From NCBI GenBank assembly GCA_030525785.1, contig JAUNEA010000009.1, forward strand, positions 1 to 62,050: DNA of 62,050 bases, given 5' to 3'. Below are positions 40,540 to 50,668 of the stretch, piece by piece (the first letter of the stretch is position 1; every line of letters starts with the position of its first letter). Position numbers and translations under genes: made by a program. The DNA is from Cardiobacteriaceae bacterium (GTDB lineage: Bacteria > Pseudomonadota > Gammaproteobacteria > Cardiobacteriales > Cardiobacteriaceae). Under the pieces are notes generated by a model. The model was not told where the DNA came from. It made no database searches and saw only the letters and a program-made list of their open reading frames with translations.

Positions 40540-42450
40540 ATGTTAAATATTACGCTTCCAGACGGTTCTATCCGTCAATACCCTAATCCTGTTACAGGCG
40601 CAGAAATTGCCCAATCCATTGGTGCAGGTTTGGCAAAATCGGCGATTGCGATTAAGGTCAATGGTCAAGACAAAGATTTAAGCGACAAAATCACCCAAGA
40701 TGCCCGAATTGCCATCATCACCGCCAAAGATGAAGAAGGCATTCACATTATTCGCCATTCCACCGCCCACCTTTTGGGTCATGCTTTGAAACAGCTCTAT
40801 CCTGAAGCCAAAATGGTGATTGGCCCTGTCATTGAAAACGGCTTTTACTATGACATTGATGCCGAACACCGTTTCACCCCCGAAGATTTGGAAAAATTAG
40901 AAGCGAGAATGTATGAACTCGCCAAAACCGAATATGCGGTGAATAAGGTTTGGACACCTGTCAAAGAAGCTCGTGAAACCTTCAAAAATCGGGGCGAGGA
41001 TTTCAAAATCCGCCTCATTGATGATTTTTCAGACGAAGTCAAAGAAGTGGGTTTGTATCATCATCAAGAATACATTGATATGTGCGTAGGGCCTCACGTT
41101 CCTCATATGGGACACATTAAGGCGTTCAAACTCACCAAATTATCAGGCTCCTATTGGCGTGGCAATGCGCAGGGCGAACCGTTGCAACGGATTTACGGCG
41201 TAGGTTTCCGTGATAAAAAAGCGCTTGATGAGTATTTAAAACAAATCGAAGAAGCCGAAAAACGAGACCACCGCAAAATCGGCAAAGCGCTTGATTTGTT
41301 CCATTTACAAGATGAAGCACCAGGCATGGTATTCTGGCACGCCAAAGGCTGGACGATTTTCCGCATTTTGGAAAACTACATGCGTACCAAACTGCAAAAA
41401 TACGGTTATCAAGAAGTCCATGCGCCTCAGATTTTAGACCGAAGTTTGTGGGAAAAATCAGGACATTGGGAAAAATACAGTGGCAATATGTTCAGCTGTT
41501 GCATTGATGAACGGGATTTTGCGGTTAAACCGATGAATTGCCCTGGTCATGTGCAGATTTTCAATCAAGGCTTACGTTCCTATCGGGAATTGCCCTTGCG
41601 TTATGCTGAATTTGGTGTGTGCCACCGCAATGAGCCATCAGGCACGCTTCACGGCATCATGCGGGTGCGCCGATTTGTGCAAGACGATGGGCATATTTTC
41701 TGTACTCGGGCGCAGATTCAAGACGAAGTGCGGAAAACCTGTGAAATGGTCTATGAAGTGTATCGTGATTTTGGCTTTAATGAAGTTGAGCTGGCGCTTT
41801 CTACTCGCCCTGAAAAACGGGTTGGGGCGGAAGAAGTCTGGGACGAAGCCGAAAAAGCGCTTGCTGATGCTTTAACCAGTATCGGAAAAACATACCGCTT
41901 ACAAGCTGGCGAAGGCGCATTTTATGGGCCTAAAATTGAATTCACTTTAAAAGACAGCTTGGGTCGCCGTTGGCAATGTGGCACCATTCAGCTGGATTTC
42001 TCGATGCCTGCACGTTTGGAAGCCAGTTACATTGACGAAAATGGCACCCACCAAACCCCTGTGATGATTCACCGTGCGGTTTTGGGGTCTTTAGAGCGCT
42101 TTATTGGGATTTTGATTGAACAATATGCAGGGGCATTTCCTGTGTGGCTCGCACCTGTACAAGCTGTTGCCATGCCCATCACCGATGCCCAAGCCGATTA
42201 TGTGCTGGAAGTGGAAAAAGCGCTTTTGGACGCTGGCATTCGGGTAGAAAAGGATTTGCGTAACGAGAAAATCAACTACAAAATCCGAGAACACACCTTA
42301 CATCGGGTACCATTTATGCTGGTGGCTGGCGACCGTGAAAAACAAAATCGCACAGTTTCTGTTCGCCTGCGCAATGGTCAGGATTTGGGCGTGATGGCGT
42401 TAGAGGATTTCATTACTCATCTTCAAACCCAAATTCAGCAAAAAGTTTAA
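40540..42450 (+). CDS. thrS: Threonine--tRNA ligase
   Basis: 636 aa from ATG 40540 (AAGGA upstream); a frame extension to 40495 has no support. TGS domain (about 1-60, [16 protein letters not shown]), an editing domain with [16 protein letters not shown] and the class II catalytic core with [32 protein letters not shown] and zinc ligands, then the anticodon domain (from about 540). It starts the usual thrS-infC-rpmI-rplT group. No E. coli-type autoregulatory operator was identified. Confidence 0.98.
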   Translation: MLNITLPDGSIRQYPNPVTGAEIAQSIGAGLAKSAIAIKVNGQDKDLSDKITQDARIAIITAKDEEGIHIIRHSTAHLLGHALKQLYPEAKMVIGPVIENGFYYDIDAEHRFTPEDLEKLEARMYELAKTEYAVNKVWTPVKEARETFKNRGEDFKIRLIDDFSDEVKEVGLYHHQEYIDMCVGPHVPHMGHIKAFKLTKLSGSYWRGNAQGEPLQRIYGVGFRDKKALDEYLKQIEEAEKRDHRKIGKALDLFHLQDEAPGMVFWHAKGWTIFRILENYMRTKLQKYGYQEVHAPQILDRSLWEKSGHWEKYSGNMFSCCIDERDFAVKPMNCPGHVQIFNQGLRSYRELPLRYAEFGVCHRNEPSGTLHGIMRVRRFVQDDGHIFCTRAQIQDEVRKTCEMVYEVYRDFGFNEVELALSTRPEKRVGAEEVWDEAEKALADALTSIGKTYRLQAGEGAFYGPKIEFTLKDSLGRRWQCGTIQLDFSMPARLEASYIDENGTHQTPVMIHRAVLGSLERFIGILIEQYAGAFPVWLAPVQAVAMPITDAQADYVLEVEKALLDAGIRVEKDLRNEKINYKIREHTLHRVPFMLVAGDREKQNRTVSVRLRNGQDLGVMALEDFITHLQTQIQQKV

Positions 42451-42460
42451 AACCAAGCCC

Positions 42461-42584
42461 TGAGCTTGAGGAGCTTCCCTCAAGCTCAATAAAAAGCGCT
42501 TTGCCCTCAGGCTTGCACAAGAGGGCAATAACCTATAAAATTTACGGAAATATTGTCACTTGAAAGCCACCTTTGTGTGGCTTT
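42461..42584 (+). promoter_or_regulatory. Three hairpins between thrS and infC
   Basis: In the 164-nt gap: TGAGCTTGAG/CTCAAGCTCA (42461-42488, 10 bp), TTGCCCTC/GAGGGCAA (42501-42528, 8 bp) and AAAGCCAC/GTGGCTTT (42563-42584, 8 bp). A palindrome copy lies at 42494-42504. A possible -10 TATAAA at 42534 has only a weak -35. None has a strong T tract, so they are more likely leader structures than terminators. Confidence 0.45.
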
Positions 42585-42614
42585 TGTATCGCAACAAGCA
42601 CAGGAGATTTAGCC

Positions 42615-43136
42615 ATAGCTAAGCCAAATGACACCCGTATCAACGATAAGATTACGGATAAACAAGTGCGACTCATCGGCGCTGATGGTGAGCAGCTTGG
42701 TATTTTTGATACTGAAGAAGCTCTGGAACGCGCTTATGAACTCGATTTAGATTTGGTTGAAGTGGCTGGAAATGCCAATCCACCCGTTTGTCGGATTATG
42801 GATTACAGTAAATTCCGCTACGAACAACAAAAGAAACAACAAGAAGCGCGTAAAAATCAAAAACGCGTTCAAGTTAAAGAAATCAAGCTCCGTCCTGGAA
42901 CTGATGAGGGCGACTATCAGGTTAAACTACGCAACCTGAAGCGCTTTTTAGAAGATGGTGATAAAGCCAAAGTGACACTGCGTTTTCGCGGTCGTGAAAT
43001 GGCACACCTCAAATTGGGACACGATATGCTAGACCGTATTGAAGCCGACTTAGCCGATGTGGCAATTGTCGAACAAAAGGCTGGCGTTGTGGAAGGCCGT
43101 CAAATTACGATGGTCTTAGCTCCCAAAAAATCATAA
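42615..43136 (+). CDS. infC: Translation initiation factor IF-3, AUA start codon
   Basis: 173 aa. The conserved N-terminus ([11 protein letters not shown]) begins just after an ATA that lies 8 nt behind AGGAG; no ATG, GTG or TTG fits both the ribosome site and the family length. infC is known for non-canonical starts (AUU in E. coli) that let IF-3 repress itself. N-domain and C-domain are joined by a Lys-rich linker (about 70-90); the C-domain has [17 protein letters not shown]. It prevents 50S joining and proofreads the start codon. Confidence 0.93.
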   Translation: MAKPNDTRINDKITDKQVRLIGADGEQLGIFDTEEALERAYELDLDLVEVAGNANPPVCRIMDYSKFRYEQQKKQQEARKNQKRVQVKEIKLRPGTDEGDYQVKLRNLKRFLEDGDKAKVTLRFRGREMAHLKLGHDMLDRIEADLADVAIVEQKAGVVEGRQITMVLAPKKS

Positions 43137-43160
43137 CAATATCTTTAATGCGAGTTATTT

Positions 43161-43349
43161 ATGCCTAAAATGAAAACCCATCGAGGCGCAGCAAAGCGCT
43201 TCAAAAAAACAGCGAGCGGCTACAAACGCTCTCATTCACATGCACGTCATATCTTGACCAAAAAATCAACCAAGCGTAAACGTGGCTTGCGTGGCACTGT
43301 CATGGTTCATGAGAGTGATGTTAAGTCAATTAAGCAAATGATTGGTTAA
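43161..43349 (+). CDS. rpmI: 50S ribosomal protein L35
   Basis: 62 aa, [22 protein letters not shown] at the N-terminus, very basic. The KRF is encoded by a palindrome copy at a conserved place. It lies 24 nt after infC and 11 nt before rplT; in related bacteria rpmI-rplT are repressed by L20. Confidence 0.97.
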   Translation: MPKMKTHRGAAKRFKKTASGYKRSHSHARHILTKKSTKRKRGLRGTVMVHESDVKSIKQMIG

Positions 43350-43360
43350 GGAGTTAAAAC

Positions 43361-43714
43361 ATGGCAAGAGTTAAAAGAGGCGTTACCGCACGCGCACGTC
43401 ATAAGAAAGTATTAGATGCTGCCAAAGGTTATTACAACGCTCGCCGTAAAGTTTACCGTGTTGCCAAACAAGCGGTTATCAAAGCTGGTCAATACGCTTA
43501 CCGCGACCGTAAAGCGAAAAAACGCGATTTCCGCGCTCTGTGGATTGTGCGTATCAACGCAGCAGCTCGTGTCAATGGCTTGTCTTACAGCCGTTTAATC
43601 AGTGGCTTGAAAAAAGCTGGTATTTTGGTAGACCGTAAAATCTTAGCAGAACTCGCGGTTTACGATAAAGCTGTATTCGCTGCCTTGGCTGCTAAAGCCA
43701 AAGCCGCTTTATAA
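43361..43714 (+). CDS. rplT: 50S ribosomal protein L20
   Basis: 117 aa, starting [18 protein letters not shown]. It binds 23S rRNA early in assembly and often controls its own operon. AAGGAG before the ATG. It contains no palindrome. A terminator follows at 43737. Confidence 0.98.
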   Translation: MARVKRGVTARARHKKVLDAAKGYYNARRKVYRVAKQAVIKAGQYAYRDRKAKKRDFRALWIVRINAAARVNGLSYSRLISGLKKAGILVDRKILAELAVYDKAVFAALAAKAKAAL

Positions 43715-43736
43715 CAGGACTAGGCTTTTTTAGCGT

Positions 43737-43766
43737 ACGGCTACTTCTAAAAGTAGCCGTTTTTCG
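43737..43766 (+). terminator. Intrinsic terminator after rplT
   Basis: Perfect 10-bp stem ACGGCTACTT / AAGTAGCCGT, 4-nt loop, then TTTTCGTTTTTT. Confidence 0.88.
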
Positions 43767-43827
43767 TTTTTTACAAAGCGCTTTGCCCCAAGCTTTACCC
43801 TTTTCTCTCCTTACTCTTTGTGACCCT

Positions 43828-44061
43828 ATGCGCAAAAAACTCTCTAAAAAATGGTTGCCTCTCATCTTTGCTTTTTTGATGGCAAGCATGATGGCAGCTA
43901 TTATGTCAGGTGTTCTGGTTTGGATTAACACTGGCTGGGATACGCAATTTGTAACGCGCTGGATACGCGCCTACCTCATTGCTGCTCCTGTAGCCTTTTT
44001 TGCGATGTTAATTGTACGACCGCTAGCTGTTTTTTTGTGTGGCTTAATCATTGAGAAATAA
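43828..44061 (+). CDS. Small DUF2798-type membrane protein
   Basis: 77 aa from ATG 43828. It has a basic N-terminus MRKKLSKKW, then two membrane helices (about 10-32 and 48-75), matching the two-helix layout of DUF2798. Function unknown. No good ribosome site is visible, which leaves the start uncertain. It lies alone between the rplT terminator and the pheS promoter region. Confidence 0.55.
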   Translation: MRKKLSKKWLPLIFAFLMASMMAAIMSGVLVWINTGWDTQFVTRWIRAYLIAAPVAFFAMLIVRPLAVFLCGLIIEK

Positions 44062-44088
44062 GCCTATCGCCATAGAATCTACAGAGAA

Positions 44089-44135
44089 CAAAGCGCTTGG
44101 TATCGCAAAGATTTTGCTAGAATAAAGCGCTTTGA
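44089..44135 (+). promoter_or_regulatory. Candidate pheS promoter flanked by two palindrome copies
   Basis: A -10 TAGAAT at 44118-44123 with a weak -35 CTTGGT at 44096-44101 (16-bp spacer). The -35 lies in the copy CAAAGCGCTTGG, and a second copy AAAGCGCTTTG follows the -10. CAAAGCGCTT and AAGCGCTTTG can pair perfectly over 10 bp. Confidence 0.4.
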
Positions 44136-44187
44136 GAAAAGGTCATGGCTAGCCTTTTGGCATTTGATGGAATTTTTAGGAATCTGT

Positions 44188-45210
44188 ATGTCTTTATCAC
44201 AACAACTCGAGCAAATCCTCGCCCAAGCCCTCGCTGAGCTTGAGACCGTCAGCGATTTAAGCGCTTTAGAGAATATTAAAAATACCTACCTTTCCAAAAA
44301 AGGAAGCTTTGCCGAATTTAGCCAAATGCTTGCGAAAGCAAGCGCAGAAGAACGTCCGCAATTGGGCAAAATCATCAACGAGACCAAAAGCGCTTTGGTT
44401 GCAGCTTTTGAATCGAAACAAACTGTTTTACAAGCCTCTGCTCTACAAGCGAAATTGGCAGCTGAACGCATTGATATTACGCTCAGCCGCCCACTGACAC
44501 ATGGCTCTCTTCACCCTGTTACCCTCACTCGCCGCCGTATTGAAGCTTGGTTTTCGCGCTTGGGGTTTGTCGTGAAAGATGGCCCTGAAATGGAAGACGA
44601 TTTCCACAATTTCGAAGCACTGAATATTCCCAAACATCACCCTGCTCGCGCGATGCAGGATACCTTCTACATCAATCCGCAAATCGTTCTCCGCACCCAC
44701 ACCTCTGGCGTACAAATCCGCACTATGGAACAAGAAGGCGCTCCTTTGCGCATTATCGCACCAGGCCGTGTCTATCGTTCTGACTCTGATATGACCCACA
44801 CGCCTATGTTCCATCAAGTAGAGGGTTTAGTCATCGACAAACACAGCACTTTTGCGGATCTAAAATCCATTATCATTGATTTCTTACAAGATTTTTTCAA
44901 AGATAACGAAGTTGATGAGCTAAAAATTCAATTCCGCCCTTCTTTTTTCCCTTTTACCGAACCCTCAGCTGAAGTTGATATTGCCTTTGTAAAAGAGGGT
45001 AAACAATCGCGTTGGTTGGAGGTCTTGGGCTGTGGTATGGTTCATCCGCAAGTGTTACGCAACTCTGGCGTTAATCCTAATGATTATCAGGGCTATGCAT
45101 TTGGTATGGGCATCGAGCGTTTGGCGATGCTGCGTTATGGTGCTCCTGATTTACGCCAATTTTTTGAAAATGATGTGCGCTTCTTACGCCAATTCCGCGA
45201 CAAAATTTAA
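44188..45210 (+). CDS. pheS: Phenylalanine--tRNA ligase alpha subunit
   Basis: 340 aa from ATG 44188 (AGGA upstream); earlier in-frame ATGs lack a site. An N-terminal coiled coil (about 1-85) precedes the class II catalytic core with [35 protein letters not shown] and the Phe pocket [14 protein letters not shown]. It forms an alpha2-beta2 enzyme with PheT, encoded 15 nt downstream. Confidence 0.98.
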   Translation: MSLSQQLEQILAQALAELETVSDLSALENIKNTYLSKKGSFAEFSQMLAKASAEERPQLGKIINETKSALVAAFESKQTVLQASALQAKLAAERIDITLSRPLTHGSLHPVTLTRRRIEAWFSRLGFVVKDGPEMEDDFHNFEALNIPKHHPARAMQDTFYINPQIVLRTHTSGVQIRTMEQEGAPLRIIAPGRVYRSDSDMTHTPMFHQVEGLVIDKHSTFADLKSIIIDFLQDFFKDNEVDELKIQFRPSFFPFTEPSAEVDIAFVKEGKQSRWLEVLGCGMVHPQVLRNSGVNPNDYQGYAFGMGIERLAMLRYGAPDLRQFFENDVRFLRQFRDKI

Positions 45211-45225
45211 GCGAGGATACAAAAA

Positions 45226-47571
45226 ATGTTGTTAAGTTTAGAATGGTTAGCTGATATTTATGGCATTCGCTGCGATAAAGAGCAATTGGCTCATCGATTA
45301 ACCATGAGTGGTTTAGAAATTGATGATATTTTGCCTGTTGCTCCTGAATTTCAAGGCGTTATTGTTGCTGAAGTAAGCGCTTTGGAAAAACACCCCGATG
45401 CAGACAAACTAAACATCGCACAAGTCTACACAGGGCATGAAACCTTACAAATCGTTTGTGGTGCGCCTAATGTAGCGGTAGGGATTAAAGTGCCACTGGC
45501 AACGATTGGCGCGAAATTACCCAATGATTTATCTATCAAAAAAGGTAAACTGCGCGGTGTGGAATCCTTTGGCATGCTTTGCTCAGCTCGTGAACTGGGT
45601 TTAAGTGATGAAGCTTCTGGCTTGATGATTTTGCCAGATGATGCTCCTGTGGGTGAGGATATTCGAAATTATTTGAAATTGCATGATGTGGTGCTGGATA
45701 TCAATGTTACGCCAAATCGTGGGGATTGCTTATCTTTACGAGGATTAGCGCGTGAGATTGCCGTTATTTTCCCAGAAATTGAAGCTAAAACACCAAATCT
45801 GCAAAGCGCTTTGCCCCCCCTCTCTCAGCTCAAACCCTCTACTCTAACCCTACACAATCACGCTCCACAAGCTTGCCCATTCTACAGTGCGCGTAAAATC
45901 ACAGGCGTTAATGCAAAGGCTAAAACGCCTGAAGCTATGAAGATGGCGCTGGAACGCTCTGGTATTCGAACTCATTCAGCCATTGTTGATGTGACCAACT
46001 ATGTCATGCTCTTACTCGGCACCCCCCTACATGCTTTCGATGCACATAAAGTTGAAGGTGGTATTCATATTCGCATGGCAAAAGCTGATGAAACTCTGGT
46101 GCTACTCAATGAGAACAAAGCGCTTTTATCTTCCGATATGCTTTTAATCGCCGATGAACGCAAAGCGCTTGCTGTAGCAGGTGTGATGGGTGGTTTAGAG
46201 AGTGCTTGTCAAGAGGATACCTGCGATATTATTTTAGAAAGTGCATGGTTTGACCCTGTCACCATTGCAGGTAAAGCTCGCGCCTTAACAGTTTCTAGTG
46301 ATAGCGCACAACGCTTTGAGCGTGGTGTGGATTTTACCTTGCAACAAAGCGCTTTGGATTTGGCAACCCAATGGATTTTACATTTATGCGGTGGCGAGGC
46401 AGAAGAAGCGGTTGTTGTGCAACATGAATTACCGAAACGCCCCACCATCACTTTGGCTTATGATGCCATCGAAAAGTGCTTAGGTCGCTGTTATCCTCAT
46501 GAGCAAATTATAAATATTTTCAAACGTCTGGGTTGTGAAATTAAGTCTAATGAACAACAATATCAGGTTACTCCTCCCAGCTTCCGATTTGATTTGCATA
46601 TCCCTGAAGATTTGATTGAAGAAATTGCTCGGATTGATGGCTATGAAAATATCGCTCGCGCAACTCCTTCCTTCCCTTATCAAAGCGCTTTGCCGCACTC
46701 TTCTCTTGATAAAGCCGCTGATGCTCTTAGCACATTAGGCTATCACGAAATCATCACCTACAGCTTTATCGATCCTAAAGTCCAGCAAACCTTTTTCCCT
46801 AATAATCAGGCTATTGACCTCCAAAATCCTATCAGTGCCCATCTTGCCCAAATGCGTTTGAGCTTGATTCCAGCATTGGTACAAACGGTGCAATATAATC
46901 GTAATCGTCAAGAGCCGAATGTAAAATTATTTGAGATTGGTCGCGTTTTTCTTGAACTAGACCAACAACCTTACCGTATTGCAGGAGCTTTATCTGGCTT
47001 AGCAACTGCTGAACAATGGAGCCATAGCAAGCGTGGGGTTGATTTTTATGATGCCAAAGCTGCTGTAGAATATCTCATCGGCACTAAAGCACATTACACC
47101 CCAAGCCAAAGCGCTTTCTTACACCCCAACAAAAGTGCAGATATTTGGTTAAAGGGAGAAAAAGTTGGCATCATTGGCGCACTTCACCCTGAGTGTTTGA
47201 AAGCATTAGGCATTAAAGGTGGCGAGATTTATGTCTTTGAATTGGAAGCCAAAGCGCTTTGTGGCGATAGATTGGTAACTTATCAAAGCTTGAATAAATT
47301 CCCAAGCGTACGGCGCGATTTGTCTTTTGTATTGGACAAACAACTCAATATTGGTGATGTAATTTTAGACATTCAACGTATTATCGGAAACCGCCTACGC
47401 GAATGTTATTGTTTCGATATTTTCAGCGACAAAGCGCTTGGAGAAAAACAAAGTGTAAGCTTTGCACTCATTTTCCAAGATGAGAAAACCTTAAATGATC
47501 AAGAGGTTGAGCAAATGATTGCTGAGATTATAGAGCAATTGCAAAAGCGCTTTGCTGCGGAATTACGTTAA
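45226..47571 (+). CDS. pheT: Phenylalanine--tRNA ligase beta subunit
   Basis: 781 aa (E. coli 795). Domains: tRNA-binding OB fold (about 40-150, EKHPDADKLNIAQV), B3/B4 editing domain (about 210-380), B5 (about 400-470), a class II-like core, and the anticodon-binding FDX-ACB domain (about 685-781, FPSVRRDLSFVLD). It edits Tyr-tRNA-Phe and binds the tRNA. Nine or so palindrome copies sit mainly in loops. Followed by ihfA, the usual gammaproteobacterial order. Confidence 0.98.
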   Translation: MLLSLEWLADIYGIRCDKEQLAHRLTMSGLEIDDILPVAPEFQGVIVAEVSALEKHPDADKLNIAQVYTGHETLQIVCGAPNVAVGIKVPLATIGAKLPNDLSIKKGKLRGVESFGMLCSARELGLSDEASGLMILPDDAPVGEDIRNYLKLHDVVLDINVTPNRGDCLSLRGLAREIAVIFPEIEAKTPNLQSALPPLSQLKPSTLTLHNHAPQACPFYSARKITGVNAKAKTPEAMKMALERSGIRTHSAIVDVTNYVMLLLGTPLHAFDAHKVEGGIHIRMAKADETLVLLNENKALLSSDMLLIADERKALAVAGVMGGLESACQEDTCDIILESAWFDPVTIAGKARALTVSSDSAQRFERGVDFTLQQSALDLATQWILHLCGGEAEEAVVVQHELPKRPTITLAYDAIEKCLGRCYPHEQIINIFKRLGCEIKSNEQQYQVTPPSFRFDLHIPEDLIEEIARIDGYENIARATPSFPYQSALPHSSLDKAADALSTLGYHEIITYSFIDPKVQQTFFPNNQAIDLQNPISAHLAQMRLSLIPALVQTVQYNRNRQEPNVKLFEIGRVFLELDQQPYRIAGALSGLATAEQWSHSKRGVDFYDAKAAVEYLIGTKAHYTPSQSAFLHPNKSADIWLKGEKVGIIGALHPECLKALGIKGGEIYVFELEAKALCGDRLVTYQSLNKFPSVRRDLSFVLDKQLNIGDVILDIQRIIGNRLRECYCFDIFSDKALGEKQSVSFALIFQDEKTLNDQEVEQMIAEIIEQLQKRFAAELR

Positions 47572-47626
47572 TCATCATGGGCTTGCCCTATTAACCTGAA
47601 ACCTATTTAGAAAAGGAAATTCTATT

Positions 47627-47965
47627 ATGGCTATCTCCGTATCAACATTAACCAAAGCTGATATTGTAGAATCTTTGATTTATCAAGTTCGTATTCCAAG
47701 ACCTGATGCCCGTAAAATGGTTGATGATTTATTTGAGGAAATCCGCTCTTGCTTGGCAAATGAGGAAGAGGTCAAAATCTCTGGTTTTGGCAATTTTAAA
47801 TTACGCGACAAAAATGAGCGCCCAGGTCGTAACCCCAAAACTGGTGAAGAAATTCCTATCAGTGCTCGCCGTGTGGTAAGCTTTAAAGCAGGTCAAAAAT
47901 TAAAAGCTCGTGTGGCAAAATATGTTCCCAAAGCAAGTCGCCAACAAAATCAAACTTCTGCTTAA
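47627..47965 (+). CDS. ihfA: Integration host factor alpha subunit
   Basis: 112 aa. HU/IHF fold with [13 protein letters not shown] and the beta-arm segment [34 protein letters not shown], whose Pro at the arm tip intercalates DNA. Placement after pheT favours IHF alpha over HU. It bends DNA in replication, recombination and transcription. AAAAGGAAATT precedes the ATG. No palindrome in the gene. C-terminal tail Gln/Ser-rich. Confidence 0.93.
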   Translation: MAISVSTLTKADIVESLIYQVRIPRPDARKMVDDLFEEIRSCLANEEEVKISGFGNFKLRDKNERPGRNPKTGEEIPISARRVVSFKAGQKLKARVAKYVPKASRQQNQTSA

Positions 47966-48002
47966 TTATACCTTCTCTTCTAGGTCTCTATAAAATACTC
48001 GT

Positions 48003-48031
48003 AAAAAACCCCGAAAGATTCGGGGTTTTTT
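48003..48031 (+). terminator. Intrinsic terminator after ihfA
   Basis: Stem AAAAACCCCGAA / TTCGGGGTTTTT with a 3-nt loop and continuing T run. It ends the pheS-pheT-ihfA transcript. Confidence 0.9.
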
Positions 48032-48074
48032 ATTCTATCTCGACAAGTCACCAAATCGCTTTTTAATTTTAAAA

Positions 48075-48437
48075 TTAAGATGATTTTGGTGTTTCTGTTG
48101 TCTGCGCAGCTTCTTGTTTAACCTCTTCTGGCTGCTGAGTAGCTTCCTCCGATTTCATTTCTGCAGCTGGCTCAATTGCTTCAGTACCAAATTCAATATC
48201 AGCTCGAATTTTCTCTAAAATGCCTTTACCAATACCTTTAACATTCAATAAATCTTCGGCTTTAGTAAATGGTCCATGAGCTTCTCGATACGCAACAATA
48301 GCCTCAGCCTTTTTAATGCCTATACTGTTTAAAGTTTGCAATTCTTCTACTGTCGCTGTATTGACATTAATTGCAGCAAATAGATTCATCGACCATACTG
48401 AAGCTAGAATCAACATTAACCGTTTCAATATTTTCAT
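48075..48437 (-). CDS. comEA: ComEA-family helix-hairpin-helix protein
   Basis: 120 aa from ATG 48437, which has a strong GGAGGA site; the frame open to 48533 is unsupported. Signal peptide or membrane anchor MKILKRLMLILASVWSMNLFAA, then a ComEA core INVNTATVEELQTLNSIGIKKAEAIVAYR and GIGKGILEKI with two HhH motifs that bind double-stranded DNA. The tail is Glu/Pro-rich and acidic. ComEA pulls DNA into the periplasm during natural transformation. Similar short proteins (YbaV-like) occur without competence. Confidence 0.85.
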   Translation of the reverse strand: MKILKRLMLILASVWSMNLFAAINVNTATVEELQTLNSIGIKKAEAIVAYREAHGPFTKAEDLLNVKGIGKGILEKIRADIEFGTEAIEPAAEMKSEEATQQPEEVKQEAAQTTETPKSS

Positions 48438-48492
48438 TATTCCTCCCATAGGAAAGTTACTCAAAAACAAGCCTTTTATCAAAAGCAAGCTC

Positions 48493-48527
48493 ATTATCTT
48501 AACCAAACAACCTATTTTCAATAGGTT
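48493..48527 (-). promoter_or_regulatory. comEA promoter with overlapping inverted repeat
   Basis: Minus strand: -35 TTGAAA (48516-48521), 17-bp spacer, -10 GATAAT (48493-48498). An 8-bp inverted repeat AACCTATT-TTC-AATAGGTT (48509-48527) covers the -35, a possible operator. Confidence 0.6.
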
Positions 48528-48568
48528 AAGCAAAAATTAAGATTTTTACTTGCTATCAGCCATAAAAA

Positions 48569-48593
48569 AACTCGCCCACATCAAGGGCGAGTT
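48569..48593 (-). terminator. Intrinsic terminator after rplQ
   Basis: Perfect stem AACTCGCCC / GGGCGAGTT with a 7-nt loop and seven T on the minus strand. It ends the long ribosomal protein transcript. Confidence 0.88.
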
Positions 48594-48621
48594 CCTCCTC
48601 CTCAGTCAATTCAAGAATGAA

Positions 48622-48984
48622 TTATTCTTGATCGACCAACTGAACATATGCCATTGGGGCATTATCACCCGCACGGAAACCACACTTCAAAATGCGAACA
48701 TAACCACCTGGTCTACCTTTGTAACGCGGTGCTAATTCAGCAAATAATTTTTGAACTGCTGCACGATCACCTAAACGAGCAAAAGCCAAACGGCGAGCAG
48801 CAACAGTATCATTGTTTTTAGCGTGTGTAATGATAGGCTCAATTACACTGCGTAAATCTTTAGCTTTAGGCAGTGTGGTTTTGATTGTGCCATGCTCAAT
48901 CAAAGACACCGACAAATTTTTAAAAAGCGCTTTGCGGTGTGCGCTGGTTCGATTTAATTTTCTTCCAGATAATTTGTGTCTCAT
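48622..48984 (-). CDS. rplQ: 50S ribosomal protein L17
   Basis: 120 aa, [20 protein letters not shown] at the N-terminus. Last gene of the alpha operon, 26 nt after rpoA. The palindrome copy near 48925 encodes KALF at a conserved site. Confidence 0.98.
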   Translation of the reverse strand: MRHKLSGRKLNRTSAHRKALFKNLSVSLIEHGTIKTTLPKAKDLRSVIEPIITHAKNNDTVAARRLAFARLGDRAAVQKLFAELAPRYKGRPGGYVRILKCGFRAGDNAPMAYVQLVDQE

Positions 48985-49010
48985 AAAAAACTCCCGTCAA
49001 AAAGCCAAGC

Positions 49011-49982
49011 TTATCGCTCACTTCTTGTTAAATTCTCAATATCCATGCCCAGCTCTAGACCATTCGCCGCCAAAACTTCCTTAATTTCATTCAAGGATTT
49101 TTTGCCCAAATTAGGGGTTTTGAGCAGTTCGTACTCAGTACGACGAACTAAGTCTCCGATGCTATTTATATTTTCTGCTTTCAAACAATTAGCACTGCGT
49201 ACTGTTAACTCTAGATCATCAACCGATCTCAACAAGATAGGATCAACATAAACTTGCTCTTCTTGCTCTTGTTCAATCTCTGTCGATTTTAAGTTCACAA
49301 ATACGGCAACTTGGCTGTGTAAAATGGTGGCTGCTTGGCGAATTGCCTCTTCTGGATCAATAGTTCCATTAGATTCAATATCAATCACCAAACGATCTAA
49401 GTTAGTTCTTTGCTCAACTCGTGCTGCTTCAACTTGATACGCAATGCGCTTCACTGGGCTAAATGACGCATTCAAATGTAATACGCTTGCTTTAGAAGTT
49501 GATTTCGCATCTTCATAATCTTGAGAAAGCGCATGATAACCTCTACCACGCTCCACTTTAACCTTCATGTTGAAGGCAACATCTTGAGTCAAATGAGCTA
49601 TGATGTGATCAGGATTGCAGATATCGATGCTTGCAGGAACTTTAAAGTCTGAAGCACGAACAACACCTGCTTTATTCACAGATAAAGTCATTTCTGCTTC
49701 ATCAACATCATGCAATCTCAACGCCAACCCTTTAAGGTTTAACAACACATCAATCACATCTTCGCTAACACCATCAATACCTGAATATTCATGCAAGACA
49801 CCTTCAATTTGACATTGCGTCACGGCTGCTCCTTCTAACGAAGAAAGCAATACTCTACGCAATGCTGTACCTAATGTATTGCCAAAGCCATGTTCTAATG
49901 GCTCCATTGTCACACGAGAGACATTCGGAGCAATTTCTTTGATTTGCACAATACGAGGAGTCAATAATCCAGATAAAGCCAT
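49011..49982 (-). CDS. rpoA: RNA polymerase alpha subunit
   Basis: 323 aa (E. coli 329). N-terminal dimerisation domain (about 1-230, [22 protein letters not shown]), linker, and C-terminal domain (about 245-323) with [38 protein letters not shown], which contacts UP elements and activators. Embedded in the alpha operon between rpsD and rplQ. No copy of the palindrome. Confidence 0.99.
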   Translation of the reverse strand: MALSGLLTPRIVQIKEIAPNVSRVTMEPLEHGFGNTLGTALRRVLLSSLEGAAVTQCQIEGVLHEYSGIDGVSEDVIDVLLNLKGLALRLHDVDEAEMTLSVNKAGVVRASDFKVPASIDICNPDHIIAHLTQDVAFNMKVKVERGRGYHALSQDYEDAKSTSKASVLHLNASFSPVKRIAYQVEAARVEQRTNLDRLVIDIESNGTIDPEEAIRQAATILHSQVAVFVNLKSTEIEQEQEEQVYVDPILLRSVDDLELTVRSANCLKAENINSIGDLVRRTEYELLKTPNLGKKSLNEIKEVLAANGLELGMDIENLTRSER

Positions 49983-50025
49983 GTTCTAACGCCTATAAAA
50001 TATAATAATAACAACCAATGGAATA

Positions 50026-50646
50026 TTATTTAGAGTAAAGCTCTACAACCAGTGATTCATTGATATCTGCTGATAAGTCAATACGCGCAGGAATACGCTT
50101 AAACACGCCTGACATCTTGCTAACATCGACTTCAATCCAATCTGCAAATCCACGTTGTGCTGCAATCTCTAAAGAACTTTGGATGCGCACTTGCTTGCGT
50201 GATTTTTCTTGTACAGAAATCACGTCTTCAGCACGAACTTGGTAAGATGCAATAGTTACACGCGAACCGTTAACCTCAATCGCACCATGAGACACCAACT
50301 GTCTTGCTTCTGCACGAGTTGAGCCAAAGCCCATACGATAAACCACATTATCCAAACGTTGCTCTAAAAATTGCAACAAGTTTTCACCTGTTGAACCTTT
50401 TTTCTGAGAGGCTTTTTTGTAGTAATTACGGAATTGACGTTCGAGAACACCATAAATACGCTTCAATTTTTGCTTTTCACGCAACTGGTTACCGTAGTCT
50501 GATAAACGTGCTTTAGCTGCACCGTGCTGACCTGGTGTGATGTTCAAACTGCATTTTGAATCTAACGGGCGAACACCTGATTTTAATTCTAAATCTACAC
50601 CTTCACGTCTAGCCAAACGACACTTTGGTCCAATATATCTAGCCAT
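50026..50646 (-). CDS. rpsD: 30S ribosomal protein S4
   Basis: 206 aa, [19 protein letters not shown] start, with the S4 RNA-binding domain (about 95-155, [25 protein letters not shown]). It nucleates 30S assembly on 16S rRNA and in E. coli represses this operon. Only one cysteine near the N-terminus, so the zinc-free type. Confidence 0.99.
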   Translation of the reverse strand: MARYIGPKCRLARREGVDLELKSGVRPLDSKCSLNITPGQHGAAKARLSDYGNQLREKQKLKRIYGVLERQFRNYYKKASQKKGSTGENLLQFLEQRLDNVVYRMGFGSTRAEARQLVSHGAIEVNGSRVTIASYQVRAEDVISVQEKSRKQVRIQSSLEIAAQRGFADWIEVDVSKMSGVFKRIPARIDLSADINESLVVELYSK

Positions 50647-50668
50647 TAAACATTACTCCAATTCAAAA

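Noticed and set aside
42573..42614. infC start at an upstream ATG giving MCGFC...
   Set aside because: That ATG-like reading passes through a hairpin, has no ribosome site and adds 14 residues not seen in IF-3.
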